Shown piece by piece: positions 1-6,966 of a stretch of DNA of 30,021 bases (its first letter is position 1; every line of letters begins with the position of its first letter). Made by a program: the position numbers and the translations under genes. The notes below the pieces were generated by a model that ran no database searches, had not been told where the DNA came from, and saw nothing but the letters and a program-made list of their open reading frames with translations. Source of the DNA: DAMCAP01 sp964369265 (GTDB taxonomy: Bacteria; Bacillota; Clostridia; Oscillospirales; Ruminococcaceae); NCBI GenBank assembly GCA_964369265.1, contig CAYJEV010000014.1, positions 1-30,021 on the forward strand, read 5' to 3'.

Positions 1-262
1 AAGTGATACATTAACTTTTCACTTTTCATTCTTCATTTTTCACTATTTCACGCTATGTGTGAAATATAAATAATCTCCACTCGTTCCAATTATTTAAGTG
101 AAAAGGTAAAAGTGAATAGTGAAGAGTTATGGAGTCGCTTTGCGACATTTTAAATGACTTGCAGTCGGCTTGAAGCTTTGATATAGCATGCAATTTTCAA
201 TCCATCACGAAGTGATACATTAACTTTTCACTATTTCATGCTAAACGTGAAATATAAATAGT
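1..262. repeat. Intergenic repeat cluster (MITE/REP-like)
   Basis: No gene is visible here. A segment starting AAGTGATACATTAACTTTTC occurs at 1-23 and again at 210-232. Each copy continues into a short imperfect hairpin of the form TTTCAC...GTGAAA and then AATATAAATA (about 48-70 and 235-260). The left copy carries roughly 20 extra bases of TTTCATTCTTCA type. A GTGAAAA/AGTGAATAGTGAAG tract at about 97-128 resembles the reverse complement of that T/C-rich tract, so the cluster has both direct and inverted symmetry. Two tight hairpins sit inside: GTCGC-TTT-GCGAC (134-146) and ATCAC-GAA-GTGAT (204-216). The arrangement looks like non-autonomous repeat debris. No transposase is present, and the left end may continue outside the window. 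Confidence 0.6.
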
Positions 263-264
263 AA

Positions 265-304
265 ATCAAAAAAACTCCAGTCTTTTCGACGGAGTTTTTT
301 TGAT
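265..304 (-). terminator. Rho-independent terminator of the first binding-protein gene
   Basis: The arms TCAAAAAAACTCC (266-278) and GGAGTTTTTTTGA (291-303) pair perfectly. The stem extends inward through GTC/GAC (280-282 with 288-290) around a TTTTC loop, with one bulged A. Read on the minus strand, the GC-rich stem is followed by seven T, a classic terminator, 22 bases past the stop at 326. The symmetric A and T tracts make it potentially bidirectional. Confidence 0.88.
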
Positions 305-325
305 AGGGTTATCAATAATTAGTTA

Positions 326-1894
326 TTAGTTTTTCCAAGATACTTCATTGAAGTAAACCTTGCCGCCAGGGCTTAGTACAACGCCTTCAAGATCTGAATT
401 GAAAGCTCTTGACATGATAGTATCGTATAAAGGAGCATTTAATGCCATTTCGTTTAGCTTAGAGATAACTTCTTCATGAGTAGATTTTATAACCTCAGGA
501 TCAACAGTAGCATCAGCAGCCTCAATTAAAGCATCTATCTCAGGACTGTTTAGTCTACCGATATTTGCAGAGCCTATAGAATCGCTATGGTAGAAGCCTT
601 TTAGGAAGTATGACATGTGAGCAGAAGTGTAACCAACTACAGTTAGCTCAAAATCTCCCTCGCCCATGATCATGCTTAGGTAAGTTGCGTAGTCAGTAGT
701 AACTATTTCTAAAGTGATGCCAAGCTCAGCAAGGTTAGCTTGTATAACCTCAGCAGCTCGTCTATCAGCATCATTGTTAACTAATATTTCAAAAGTCATA
801 CCAGTTGTGTCAACGCCAGAATCAGCTAGATATTGCTTTGCAGCTTCCATATCAGATGTAACACCATTTTCGGTAGTATGTCCAGCAAAGCTTGAAGTTG
901 CGTGAGCAGTTGAAGCAGTACCTTCACCATTTAGCGATACTGTTACAACAGAATCTCTATCAACAGCAGCAGAAACAGCCTTGCGGAAGTCTTCATTATT
1001 AAAAGGAGCAACCTCTGTATTCATTATTAAAGCAACATGACGAGTACCATCAGTTCTAACAACAGTAACATCTTCGTCTGCATCAAGTCTTGCTAAGTCG
1101 TTGGACTCAACATCAACGATGAAGTCAACTTCGCCTGTTTCAAGAGCGATAGTTCTGCTGCTTCCCTCAGGGATTATCTTCCATGTTACATTTTCGATAG
1201 AAGGAGCATTTGCAGTATCGAAGTAGTCTGGATTAGCTTGGAAAACAACGCTCTCAGATAGTGTATTAGAAACAAAGATGTATGGACCGCTTCCAACTGG
1301 GTTTGCGTTGAAGTCGTGGTCAGCAGCGATTAGTTCGCTTGGTAATACATGTATCTCTGTTAGGTCGTGTAGTGTTGGAGCATAAGGAATGCCAGTGTCG
1401 ATTGTGAAAGTATAATCATCAACAGCCTCAACAGTTTCCCAGAAGGAAGTGTAGTCTGTTGTTGTTGGATATTCTCTTGCGTATTCCATAGTTGCTAGTA
1501 CGTCTTCTGTAGTTAGATCAGTGCCATCATGGAACTTAACTCCTTGATGAAGAGTGAAAGACCACTCAGTATCAGATAAAGCTTCATATTCTTTTACCAA
1601 ACTTGGCACAGGATCCAGTGTAATGACGTCGGAAATAAAGAGAGAGTTAAATGTCATATCGTTCATGTAAGATGAGCTTACAGATTTATGATCATATGGA
1701 TGAAGAGTTGGGGCTTCACTTTGTAGGGCGATTACTAAGTCATTTCTCGCCTCAGTAGCCTCTGATGAGCTACCACCTTCACTATTTGTGGTAGATGTTG
1801 CAGCGTCAACGTTTGAACAAGCTGCTACAGTTAATGCTGCTAATAAAGCGGCTAAAACTGCCTTCGTTTTTTTAGATGTGTTGTAGTTTTTCAT
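326..1894 (-). CDS. Extracellular solute-binding lipoprotein, family 5 (peptide/nickel type), copy 1
   Basis: This is the substrate-capturing lipoprotein of a Dpp/Opp/Nik-type ABC importer, held on the outer face of the membrane. The 522-residue length is normal for the family. Residues 1-25 form a lysine-rich, hydrophobic signal peptide ending in VAAC, so Cys26 should be lipidated; a Ser/Thr/Glu-rich linker of about 20 residues follows. The mature part shows family 5 features: LHPYDHKSVSS, FHDGTDLTTEDV, a central GSGPYIFVSNTLSESVVF, IPEGSSRTIALETGEVD and FRKAVSAAVDR. The ATG at 1894 follows an AGAGGAAA ribosome site. It has its own promoter and terminator. The neighbouring gene at 2357-3898 is a paralog, roughly 60% identical by eye. 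No permease or ATPase gene lies nearby, so it must share a transporter encoded elsewhere or left of the window. Family assignment is firm; the substrate cannot be told from sequence. Confidence 0.93.
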   Translation of the reverse strand: MKNYNTSKKTKAVLAALLAALTVAACSNVDAATSTTNSEGGSSSEATEARNDLVIALQSEAPTLHPYDHKSVSSSYMNDMTFNSLFISDVITLDPVPSLVKEYEALSDTEWSFTLHQGVKFHDGTDLTTEDVLATMEYAREYPTTTDYTSFWETVEAVDDYTFTIDTGIPYAPTLHDLTEIHVLPSELIAADHDFNANPVGSGPYIFVSNTLSESVVFQANPDYFDTANAPSIENVTWKIIPEGSSRTIALETGEVDFIVDVESNDLARLDADEDVTVVRTDGTRHVALIMNTEVAPFNNEDFRKAVSAAVDRDSVVTVSLNGEGTASTAHATSSFAGHTTENGVTSDMEAAKQYLADSGVDTTGMTFEILVNNDADRRAAEVIQANLAELGITLEIVTTDYATYLSMIMGEGDFELTVVGYTSAHMSYFLKGFYHSDSIGSANIGRLNSPEIDALIEAADATVDPEVIKSTHEEVISKLNEMALNAPLYDTIMSRAFNSDLEGVVLSPGGKVYFNEVSWKN

Positions 1895-1923
1895 AACAAT
1901 TTCCTCTTTCTCTTTTTAAGTAT

Positions 1924-1947
1924 TTACAAAGTTCCGACGCTTTGTAA
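1924..1947 (-). promoter_or_regulatory. 5' UTR hairpin of binding-protein gene 1
   Basis: A perfect 8-bp inverted repeat, TTACAAAG / CTTTGTAA, encloses an 8-base loop. It begins only about 8 bases past the -10 box at 1956-1961, so it should form at or very near the 5' end of the mRNA. It may stabilise the message or act as an operator; the sequence alone does not decide. Confidence 0.6.
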
Positions 1948-1955
1948 TGTACCCA

Positions 1956-1984
1956 ATTAAACCATAAAATTATCGTAGTGTCAA
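1956..1984 (-). promoter_or_regulatory. Sigma-A type promoter of binding-protein gene 1
   Basis: On the minus strand a perfect -35 box TTGACA (1979-1984) is separated by 17 bases from TTTAAT (1956-1961). A TG lies one base ahead of the -10 box (extended -10). The implied start is near 1949, giving a leader of about 55 bases before the ATG at 1894. Confidence 0.82.
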
Positions 1985-2007
1985 TAGCAAAATTACGATT
2001 TTCACGA

Positions 2008-2060
2008 AACACAACAAGTATACCTTACGAAATACTTGTAGTATACAAGCTGTGTGTTAA
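2008..2060. promoter_or_regulatory. Nested palindromes upstream of binding-protein promoter 1
   Basis: CAAGTAT (2015-2021) pairs with ATACTTG (2032-2038). The latter overlaps CTTGTA-GTA-TACAAG (2035-2049), so two alternative pairings compete for the same bases. An outer AACACA / TGTGTT pair brackets both. The block lies about 30-70 bases upstream of the -35 box at 1979-1984, a usual position for an activator or repressor site. No regulator can be named. Confidence 0.4.
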
Positions 2061-2297
2061 TGTTATGTTGTTAAGTAGCTTTTTTTACAATCGCACAAAT
2101 GCAATGTGGAATAAAATGTATAAAATGCACAAAAAATAATCAAAACTCTATTTATGTTATTTTTTGTTCAAAAATAGCATAAAACTGCATCATAGGAAGT
2201 TAGTAAGATAAATGGCTTTATAAAACGCAGAGTTAAACAATTTAAGGTAAATATAATTCGTTTTGATTGCTGCATTAAAACTACTATTTATAAACAC
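2050..2297. other. AT-rich gene-free stretch with one long hairpin
   Basis: No coding region is visible between the two binding-protein units. The one clear structure is a 14-bp stem at 2151-2183 with arms TTTATGTTATTTTT and AAAAATAGCATAAA. It has a 5-base loop and a single G-T pair. It is too AT-rich and lacks a following T tract, so it is not a normal terminator. The rest is plain AT-rich sequence in which I see nothing. Confidence 0.5.
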
Positions 2298-2327
2298 AAA
2301 AAAGACCAGAATTAACTAGTCTTTTTT
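2298..2327 (-). terminator. Terminator of binding-protein gene 2
   Basis: The arms AAAAAAGAC (2298-2306) and GTCTTTTTT (2319-2327) are perfect complements around a 12-base loop in which AG/CT can extend the stem. It sits 30 bases past the stop at 2357 and ends in a T tract on the minus strand. Confidence 0.8.
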
Positions 2328-2356
2328 GCATAGGGTTAATATATGAAAATAGGATA

Positions 2357-3898
2357 TTACTCTCTCCAAGAAATTTTGTTGATGATAACTCTGCCAGCTG
2401 GGCTAAGCTCAACGCCCTCTAAATCAGAGTCAAAAGCTCTTGACATAGTTGTATCGTATAGAGGAACATTTAGAGCCATACCATTGTACATAGTGATGAT
2501 TTCAGATTGAGCTGCAATTCTCTCTTCTGGATTTACAAGAGTGTCAGAATGGGCAACTAAAGCATTCATTTTAGGATCATGCATAGCAGCAACATTTGTT
2601 TCGCTAGTGAAGAAGCCTTTTAGAAGGTTTGACATGTAGCTTGAAGTGTATCCAACGATAGCCATGTCGTAGTCTTTTTCTGTTGCAAGAATTTCACTAA
2701 GGAATGTAGCGTAGTCAACTGTTACAATGCTAGAGTTAACTCCGATTTCAGCAAGGTTAGCTTGAATAACCTCTGCAGCACGTCTGTCAGTATCGTTATT
2801 TACAAGAATTTCTAAAGGTTCACCAGAAGTATCAAAGCCAGAAGCAGCTAGGTATTCTTTAGCAGCTTCAACATCAAAGTTAACGCTGTCAATCTCGTTA
2901 GAGCCTGGTAGGTTTACATTTGCATGTGAATTAGAAGCAGTACCTTCGCCATTTAAAGAAACAGTAACAACAGCTTCTCTATCAACAGCAGCAGAAATCG
3001 CCTTTCTGAAGTCAACATTATCAAAAGGAGCAGCGGAAGTATCCATAGTTAACGCAACGTGTCTTGTGCTGTTAGTTCTGATAACAGATACATCCTCATC
3101 TTCTTCAAGTCTGTTTAAGTCGTTTGACTCAACTTCAACAACAAAATCAACCTCGCCAGTTTCAAGAGAAATTGTTCTGCTGCTTCCTTCAGGGATGATT
3201 TTCCAAGTAACATTTTCGATTTTAGCTGCATTTTCTGTGTCGAAGTAGTTAGGGTTAGCCTTAAACACAACACTCTCAGATAATGTGTTTGAAACAAATA
3301 TGTATGGACCACTGCCGATTGGATTTTCGTTGAAATCATGTCCAGCAGCGATTAGCTCGCTTGGTAAAACTTCAATTTGGCACATATCAAATAGAGTTGA
3401 AGCGTATGGAGTGCCTGTGTTTATCTTGAAAGTCGTATCATCAACTGCTTCAATGCTTTGCCAGAAGGAAGTGTAGTCAGTTGCAGTTGGGAAAGTTTTA
3501 GCGTATTCGTAAGAAGCGATTACATCCTCAGTTGTTAGCTCTGTGCCGTCGTGGAACATAACGCCATCGTGAATTGTGAACTGCCACTCAGTATCTGATA
3601 GGTTCTCAAAGCTAGAAACAAGGCTAGGAGTTGGCTCAAGAGTTGTCATATCAGGTATAAATAATGTATTAAAAGTCATCTCGTTCATATAAGTGGAACT
3701 TACAGATTTATGGTCATATGGATGAAGCGTTGGTGCTTCGCTTTGAATTGCGATAACTAAATCATCTCTTGTTTCAGTTGCTTCTGCGGAGCTTGAAGGT
3801 TGGTTGCTTGAAGTTGCAGCATCCACATTTGAACATGCAGCCACAGTCATAGCAGCTAGCAGCGCGGCTAATATAGCCTTAATTTTTGTGTTTTTCAT
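2357..3898 (-). CDS. Extracellular solute-binding lipoprotein, family 5, copy 2
   Basis: This 513-residue paralog of the neighbouring binding protein has the same job: capturing a solute, probably a peptide, for an ABC importer at the cell surface. The signal peptide runs to residue 21 with lipobox VAAC, giving lipidated Cys22, followed by a Ser/Glu-rich linker. Shared blocks with copy 1 include LHPYDHKSVSS, GSGPYIFVSNTLSESVVF, IPEGSSRTI and VSLNGEGTAS. The C-terminal third, which forms much of the ligand cleft in this family, differs more, so the two may prefer different ligands. The ATG at 3898 has an AAGAGGA ribosome site. It has a separate promoter and terminator, so the copies are not one operon. 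No permease or ATPase gene is adjacent. Confidence 0.93.
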   Translation of the reverse strand: MKNTKIKAILAALLAAMTVAACSNVDAATSSNQPSSSAEATETRDDLVIAIQSEAPTLHPYDHKSVSSTYMNEMTFNTLFIPDMTTLEPTPSLVSSFENLSDTEWQFTIHDGVMFHDGTELTTEDVIASYEYAKTFPTATDYTSFWQSIEAVDDTTFKINTGTPYASTLFDMCQIEVLPSELIAAGHDFNENPIGSGPYIFVSNTLSESVVFKANPNYFDTENAAKIENVTWKIIPEGSSRTISLETGEVDFVVEVESNDLNRLEEDEDVSVIRTNSTRHVALTMDTSAAPFDNVDFRKAISAAVDREAVVTVSLNGEGTASNSHANVNLPGSNEIDSVNFDVEAAKEYLAASGFDTSGEPLEILVNNDTDRRAAEVIQANLAEIGVNSSIVTVDYATFLSEILATEKDYDMAIVGYTSSYMSNLLKGFFTSETNVAAMHDPKMNALVAHSDTLVNPEERIAAQSEIITMYNGMALNVPLYDTTMSRAFDSDLEGVELSPAGRVIINKISWRE

Positions 3899-3923
3899 CT
3901 CTAAGTCCTCTTTTCTTATAATG

Positions 3924-3944
3924 AGTAATTTGGTTTAAATTACT
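3924..3944 (-). promoter_or_regulatory. 5' UTR hairpin of binding-protein gene 2
   Basis: A perfect 8-bp inverted repeat AGTAATTT / AAATTACT with a 5-base loop lies between the promoter (3970-3998) and the ribosome site. It occupies the same general position as the hairpin of copy 1 but has a different sequence, so structure rather than sequence is shared. Confidence 0.5.
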
Positions 3945-3969
3945 TAATTGGTTTGATTTACTTTATCAC

Positions 3970-3998
3970 ATTAAAACATAAAAGCTTTAAATTGTCAA
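3970..3998 (-). promoter_or_regulatory. Sigma-A type promoter of binding-protein gene 2
   Basis: A perfect TTGACA (3993-3998), a 17-base spacer and TTTAAT (3970-3975), with TG one base ahead of the -10 box. The layout is identical to the promoter of copy 1, while the surrounding leader sequences have diverged. Confidence 0.82.
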
Positions 3999-4083
3999 TA
4001 TCAAAATGCAAAAACGTGAATATAAACAAAAACTTTTCTTTAAAAACATCTGTTTTGTAATTATAGCTATTTTTTAAATTTGA

Positions 4084-4112
4084 TTGAAACTTATAAGAAA
4101 ATATGATAGAAT
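4084..4112 (+). promoter_or_regulatory. Promoter of the small membrane protein gene
   Basis: TTGAAA (4084-4089), a 17-base spacer and TAGAAT (4107-4112), with TG one base ahead of the -10 box. Transcription would start near 4119, about 65 bases before the ATG at 4183. It may also serve the downstream genes, because no clear terminator follows 4566. Confidence 0.65.
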
Positions 4113-4120
4113 AATATAGT

Positions 4121-4151
4121 GCCTTTTGATATGTATTATATATTAAAAGGC
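4121..4151 (+). promoter_or_regulatory. 5' leader hairpin GCCTTTT/AAAAGGC
   Basis: A perfect 7-bp pair, GCCTTTT (4121-4127) with AAAAGGC (4145-4151), encloses AT-rich bases that can add an ATAT/ATAT helix. It starts within a few bases of the predicted transcription start. It could stabilise the 5' end or be a protein-binding site. Confidence 0.5.
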
Positions 4152-4182
4152 GAAATATCTTTAAATTAAAAGGGAGTAAAAT

Positions 4183-4566
4183 ATGGGATTTGTAAATACG
4201 TTGTGTATGTTTGGAGCATTATCATTTTTTGCGACAGGTTTTGGATTTTTAATCATGAATGTAAAGTTTATCAATAAGTCAAAGCCGTTTGATGCTTATC
4301 TTCATACATACAAAGAAAAAAAGCTTAAAAATGGTAATACAGTATATTATCCAGTATTTAGGTTTACAGAAGGATTAAGAACAAGAATAGTAACTTATAA
4401 GTACTCATACAAAACCAAAGTGTTTGCTGAGGATGAAGAGGTTCAAGTGCTATATAATCCAATTGAAGAGCAGGTAATGATAAAGAAGGACAAAACTGAC
4501 AGAAATATAACAGCTTTTTTAATATTAATGGGTGCTATTCTTTCTTTAATGGCATACTTTTTATAA
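4183..4566 (+). CDS. Small two-helix membrane protein, DUF3592-like
   Basis: A 127-residue protein with a hydrophobic segment at about residues 5-27 and another at about 108-126. Between them is a soluble stretch of roughly 80 residues rich in beta-type sequence (NTVYYPVFRFTEGLRTRIV... EEVQVLYNPIEEQVMIKK). Two helices flanking a small beta domain with a V-x-YNP turn resemble DUF3592-type membrane proteins of unknown function; this match is from memory and moderate. The ATG follows AAAAGGGAG with good spacing. A promoter and leader hairpin lie just upstream. No enzymatic motif is visible. Confidence 0.75.
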   Translation: MGFVNTLCMFGALSFFATGFGFLIMNVKFINKSKPFDAYLHTYKEKKLKNGNTVYYPVFRFTEGLRTRIVTYKYSYKTKVFAEDEEVQVLYNPIEEQVMIKKDKTDRNITAFLILMGAILSLMAYFL

Positions 4567-4641
4567 GCAAATAAGATAATAGTGAAAAATCAGGGTAGTG
4601 TTTAAGTTTGAAATTAAAATATGTTAAAGGTGGTTAATTAT

Positions 4642-5280
4642 ATGTATGTAGATAAATTGGCGGTATTTGATTTAGATGGAACTTTAAATCAAACGCATCT
4701 ATATTCAGTGAAAGCTGGATATAAGGCAGTTGAAGCGATGGGTTATAATCCTTCTGATTTTACAGAAGATATGTTTATATCCTGTCTTGGGAAAAGGGGA
4801 GAGGACTACACAAGAGAACTAATGCCTGATTTAGATGATGAGGGCGTTAAAAGGTTTTTAGAAATTCAAATGGAGTTTGAGCATCACTTTATTTCTCTAG
4901 AGGCTGATTGTTTTGAGGGTGTTAGAGAGTCCATAAGCATATTAAGAGCTGCTGGATGGGGAATAGCAGTTTGCTCTAATGCAAAGCTTGAATATATAAA
5001 CATGGCTCTTGATGCACTAAAGCTTCAAGAACAAATTGATTATAAGCAAGAACTGCTTCCAAATCTAACAAAAAAAGATACATTAAAGCTGTTGCTAGAT
5101 CGAGTAAAACCAAACAAAGCCGTTATGATAGGCGATAGAATTTATGATAAAGAAGCTGCTGAGTTTAATAACATTCCTTTCGTTGGTTGTGCTTACAGCT
5201 ACAGACCAGAAGAGGTTAAGGATAATGTTTATGTAAATTCGGCGTTTGAGCTAGCTTCTGTGATACATAGTCTTGTGTAG
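4642..5280 (+). CDS. HAD-family hydrolase, phosphoglycolate-phosphatase-like
   Basis: A predicted cytosolic phosphatase of the haloacid dehalogenase superfamily, 212 residues. Motif I is VFDLDGTLN near the N-terminus (nucleophile Asp10, acid/base Asp12). Motif II is the Ser in AVCSNAKLEY, motif III a Lys in the NLTKKD region, and motif IV is MIGDRIYDKEAA with its metal-binding Asp. The segment between motifs I and II is a helical cap, as in the Gph/PGP group. An upstream ATG at 4621 is in frame. I chose 4642 because AAAGGTGG lies about 9 bases before it, while 4621 has no ribosome site. The gene precedes a membrane protein and ispG on the same strand with short gaps. Substrate unknown; phosphoglycolate or another small phosphoester is possible. 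Confidence 0.88.
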   Translation: MYVDKLAVFDLDGTLNQTHLYSVKAGYKAVEAMGYNPSDFTEDMFISCLGKRGEDYTRELMPDLDDEGVKRFLEIQMEFEHHFISLEADCFEGVRESISILRAAGWGIAVCSNAKLEYINMALDALKLQEQIDYKQELLPNLTKKDTLKLLLDRVKPNKAVMIGDRIYDKEAAEFNNIPFVGCAYSYRPEEVKDNVYVNSAFELASVIHSLV

Positions 5281-5308
5281 TATTAACTAATGTAAGGAGC
5301 ATTAACTA

Positions 5309-5857
5309 TTGGGAAATATATTTGTAGCTAATGAATTCATAGGGAGTATACTTAGCTCTAATTTATTTATGAAGGTAATATTCCCTATAATTTTACTCAT
5401 CTTCTTTAACTCTGTATTTACATTTTTAGATAAAAAAACAGGACTGGCGGACAATAAATACTATACACCTAGATATGCACTAGCTTTTTTTGAACCAATT
5501 GCATTTCTGGGAATTTTAATGTATGGACTTAAGATAACTAATATGCTAGTGCTTTGGTTTTTGGTAGTCACATATATTATTTTTGTTTATATTTCAGCTA
5601 ATCGTGCATTGCAGATTTTTTTGGGTGAAATCGAAGCTGATAACTTCCTATTTCGAATAATATTTTTCAGAAAAATTTGCTTTACAATAGGATTATTAGG
5701 AGAAATACCCGAAGAAACTATATCTCGTTTAGGCGAGAAGAAAGCTAAGCAAGCCTTTTATAGGATTGTTCCAATGGTGCTTGTTTGTGTTTTGGAGATT
5801 TTTGTGTTTTTTATGTTGATAGATAGTATCAACAGAGGATTGCCATATATTTTATAA
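5309..5857 (+). CDS. Unknown four-helix membrane protein
   Basis: A 182-residue integral membrane protein that I do not recognise. Hydrophobic segments lie at about residues 20-40, 58-76, 78-98 and 155-175. A charged cytosolic-type stretch between the third and fourth (about 108-150) contains IPEETISRLGEKKAKQAFYR. The start is TTG at 5309, supported by TAAGGAGC about 7 bases upstream. It sits between a HAD phosphatase and ispG on the same strand, where many Clostridia carry dxr and the site-2 protease gene rseP. It shows no HExxH, so it is not a degenerate rseP in any obvious way. Its role is unknown. Confidence 0.75.
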   Translation: MGNIFVANEFIGSILSSNLFMKVIFPIILLIFFNSVFTFLDKKTGLADNKYYTPRYALAFFEPIAFLGILMYGLKITNMLVLWFLVVTYIIFVYISANRALQIFLGEIEADNFLFRIIFFRKICFTIGLLGEIPEETISRLGEKKAKQAFYRIVPMVLVCVLEIFVFFMLIDSINRGLPYIL

Positions 5858-5911
5858 GGTGGGGTAATAGTATAATTTAGCTACAAGTTAGTGGCAGAAA
5901 GGGGCTTCATT

Positions 5912-6946
5912 ATGAAAAAGAAAGTCAAGGTTGGTAATTTATTTATTGGAGGAGATGCCTCTGTAACTATACAATCAATGCTTAATATTGGCATTAACAA
6001 CGTTGAGGGTGCTGTAAATCAGGCTTTAGAGCTTCAGGAGGCTGGTTGCGAAATTATAAGGCTGGCTGTTCCAAACTTAGAAACTATACCTCTAATTTCT
6101 GCACTTAAAAATAGAGTGAACACCCCTTTGGTAGCTGATATTCATTTTGACTATAAGCTTGCAATTGAAGCTGTGTCTGCTGGCATTGATAAGGTTAGAA
6201 TTAACCCTGGAAATATTGGCGATGATAGCAGAGTTAAGGCGGTTATAGAAGCGTGCCAAAAAGGGAACGTACCAATACGAATTGGAGTTAATAGTGGCTC
6301 TGTTGAAAAGAACATATTAGCAAAGCATGGCAAAGTAACGGCTGCTGCCATGGTAGAGAGTGCCGATTATCATATTAAACTGCTAGAGAAATATGACTTT
6401 AATGATATTGTATTATCATTAAAATGTTCAGATGTATCTCTAATGCTAGAGAGCTACAGGCTTGCATTTGAAAAGTTTGAGTATCCTTTGCATTTAGGGG
6501 TTACCGAAGCCGGCACAGCACGAATGGGCCTTATAAAGTCCTCAATCGGAATAGGCTCGCTTCTAGCTGACGGTATAGGAGATACAATAAGAGTATCGTT
6601 AACTGCTAACCCTGTTGAGGAGATAGCTGCTGCTAAGGATATACTAAAAGCTAGTGGCAGAGGAAGAGGGGCTGTTGTTATTTCCTGCCCAACCTGCGGA
6701 AGAACAGAAATTGATTTAATCGGTCTTGCGAATAAGGTTGAGAAAGCTATCGAACATATTGACAAAGACATAAAAATTGCTGTGATGGGCTGTGTTGTAA
6801 ACGGACCAGGAGAGGCAAAAGAGGCGGATTGTGGTGTTGCTGGTGGCAAGGGTGTAGGAGTGCTGTTTAGAAAGGGCGAGGTTGTTAAGACTGTGCCAGA
6901 AAATGAGCTTCTTGACGCATTAATGAAGCTCATAGAAGAGATATAA
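5912..6946 (+). CDS. ispG: 4-hydroxy-3-methylbut-2-en-1-yl diphosphate synthase (IspG/GcpE)
   Basis: Cytosolic [4Fe-4S] enzyme of the MEP isoprenoid pathway, converting methylerythritol cyclodiphosphate to HMBPP with reducing power from flavodoxin or ferredoxin. The TIM-barrel half shows LVADIHFDYKLA, KVRINPGNIGD and IRIGVNSGS. The cluster ligands fit the family pattern exactly: C259-x2-C262-x31-C294-x6-E301 (CPTCGR, GCVVNGPGE). Length is 344 residues, typical of the bacterial form without the plant insert. An in-frame GTG at 5891 would add seven residues. I prefer ATG 5912 because GAAAGGGG sits 7 bases ahead of it. polC follows after 20 bases, an arrangement common in Clostridia, so the two are probably co-transcribed. 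Confidence 0.97.
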   Translation: MKKKVKVGNLFIGGDASVTIQSMLNIGINNVEGAVNQALELQEAGCEIIRLAVPNLETIPLISALKNRVNTPLVADIHFDYKLAIEAVSAGIDKVRINPGNIGDDSRVKAVIEACQKGNVPIRIGVNSGSVEKNILAKHGKVTAAAMVESADYHIKLLEKYDFNDIVLSLKCSDVSLMLESYRLAFEKFEYPLHLGVTEAGTARMGLIKSSIGIGSLLADGIGDTIRVSLTANPVEEIAAAKDILKASGRGRGAVVISCPTCGRTEIDLIGLANKVEKAIEHIDKDIKIAVMGCVVNGPGEAKEADCGVAGGKGVGVLFRKGEVVKTVPENELLDALMKLIEEI

Positions 6947-6966
6947 CAAAAGAAGGGAGCATAGCA

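Noticed and set aside
1..262. Possible CRISPR array from repeated AAGTGATAC segments
   Set aside because: Only two copies, unequal in length and separated by about 185 bases with inverted copies between; no regular spacers and no cas genes.
6454..6933. Long minus-strand open frame opposite ispG (159 codons)
   Set aside because: It lies wholly inside ispG on the opposite strand, has Ser/Pro/Ile-rich nonsense composition and no ribosome site; a shadow of a real gene.
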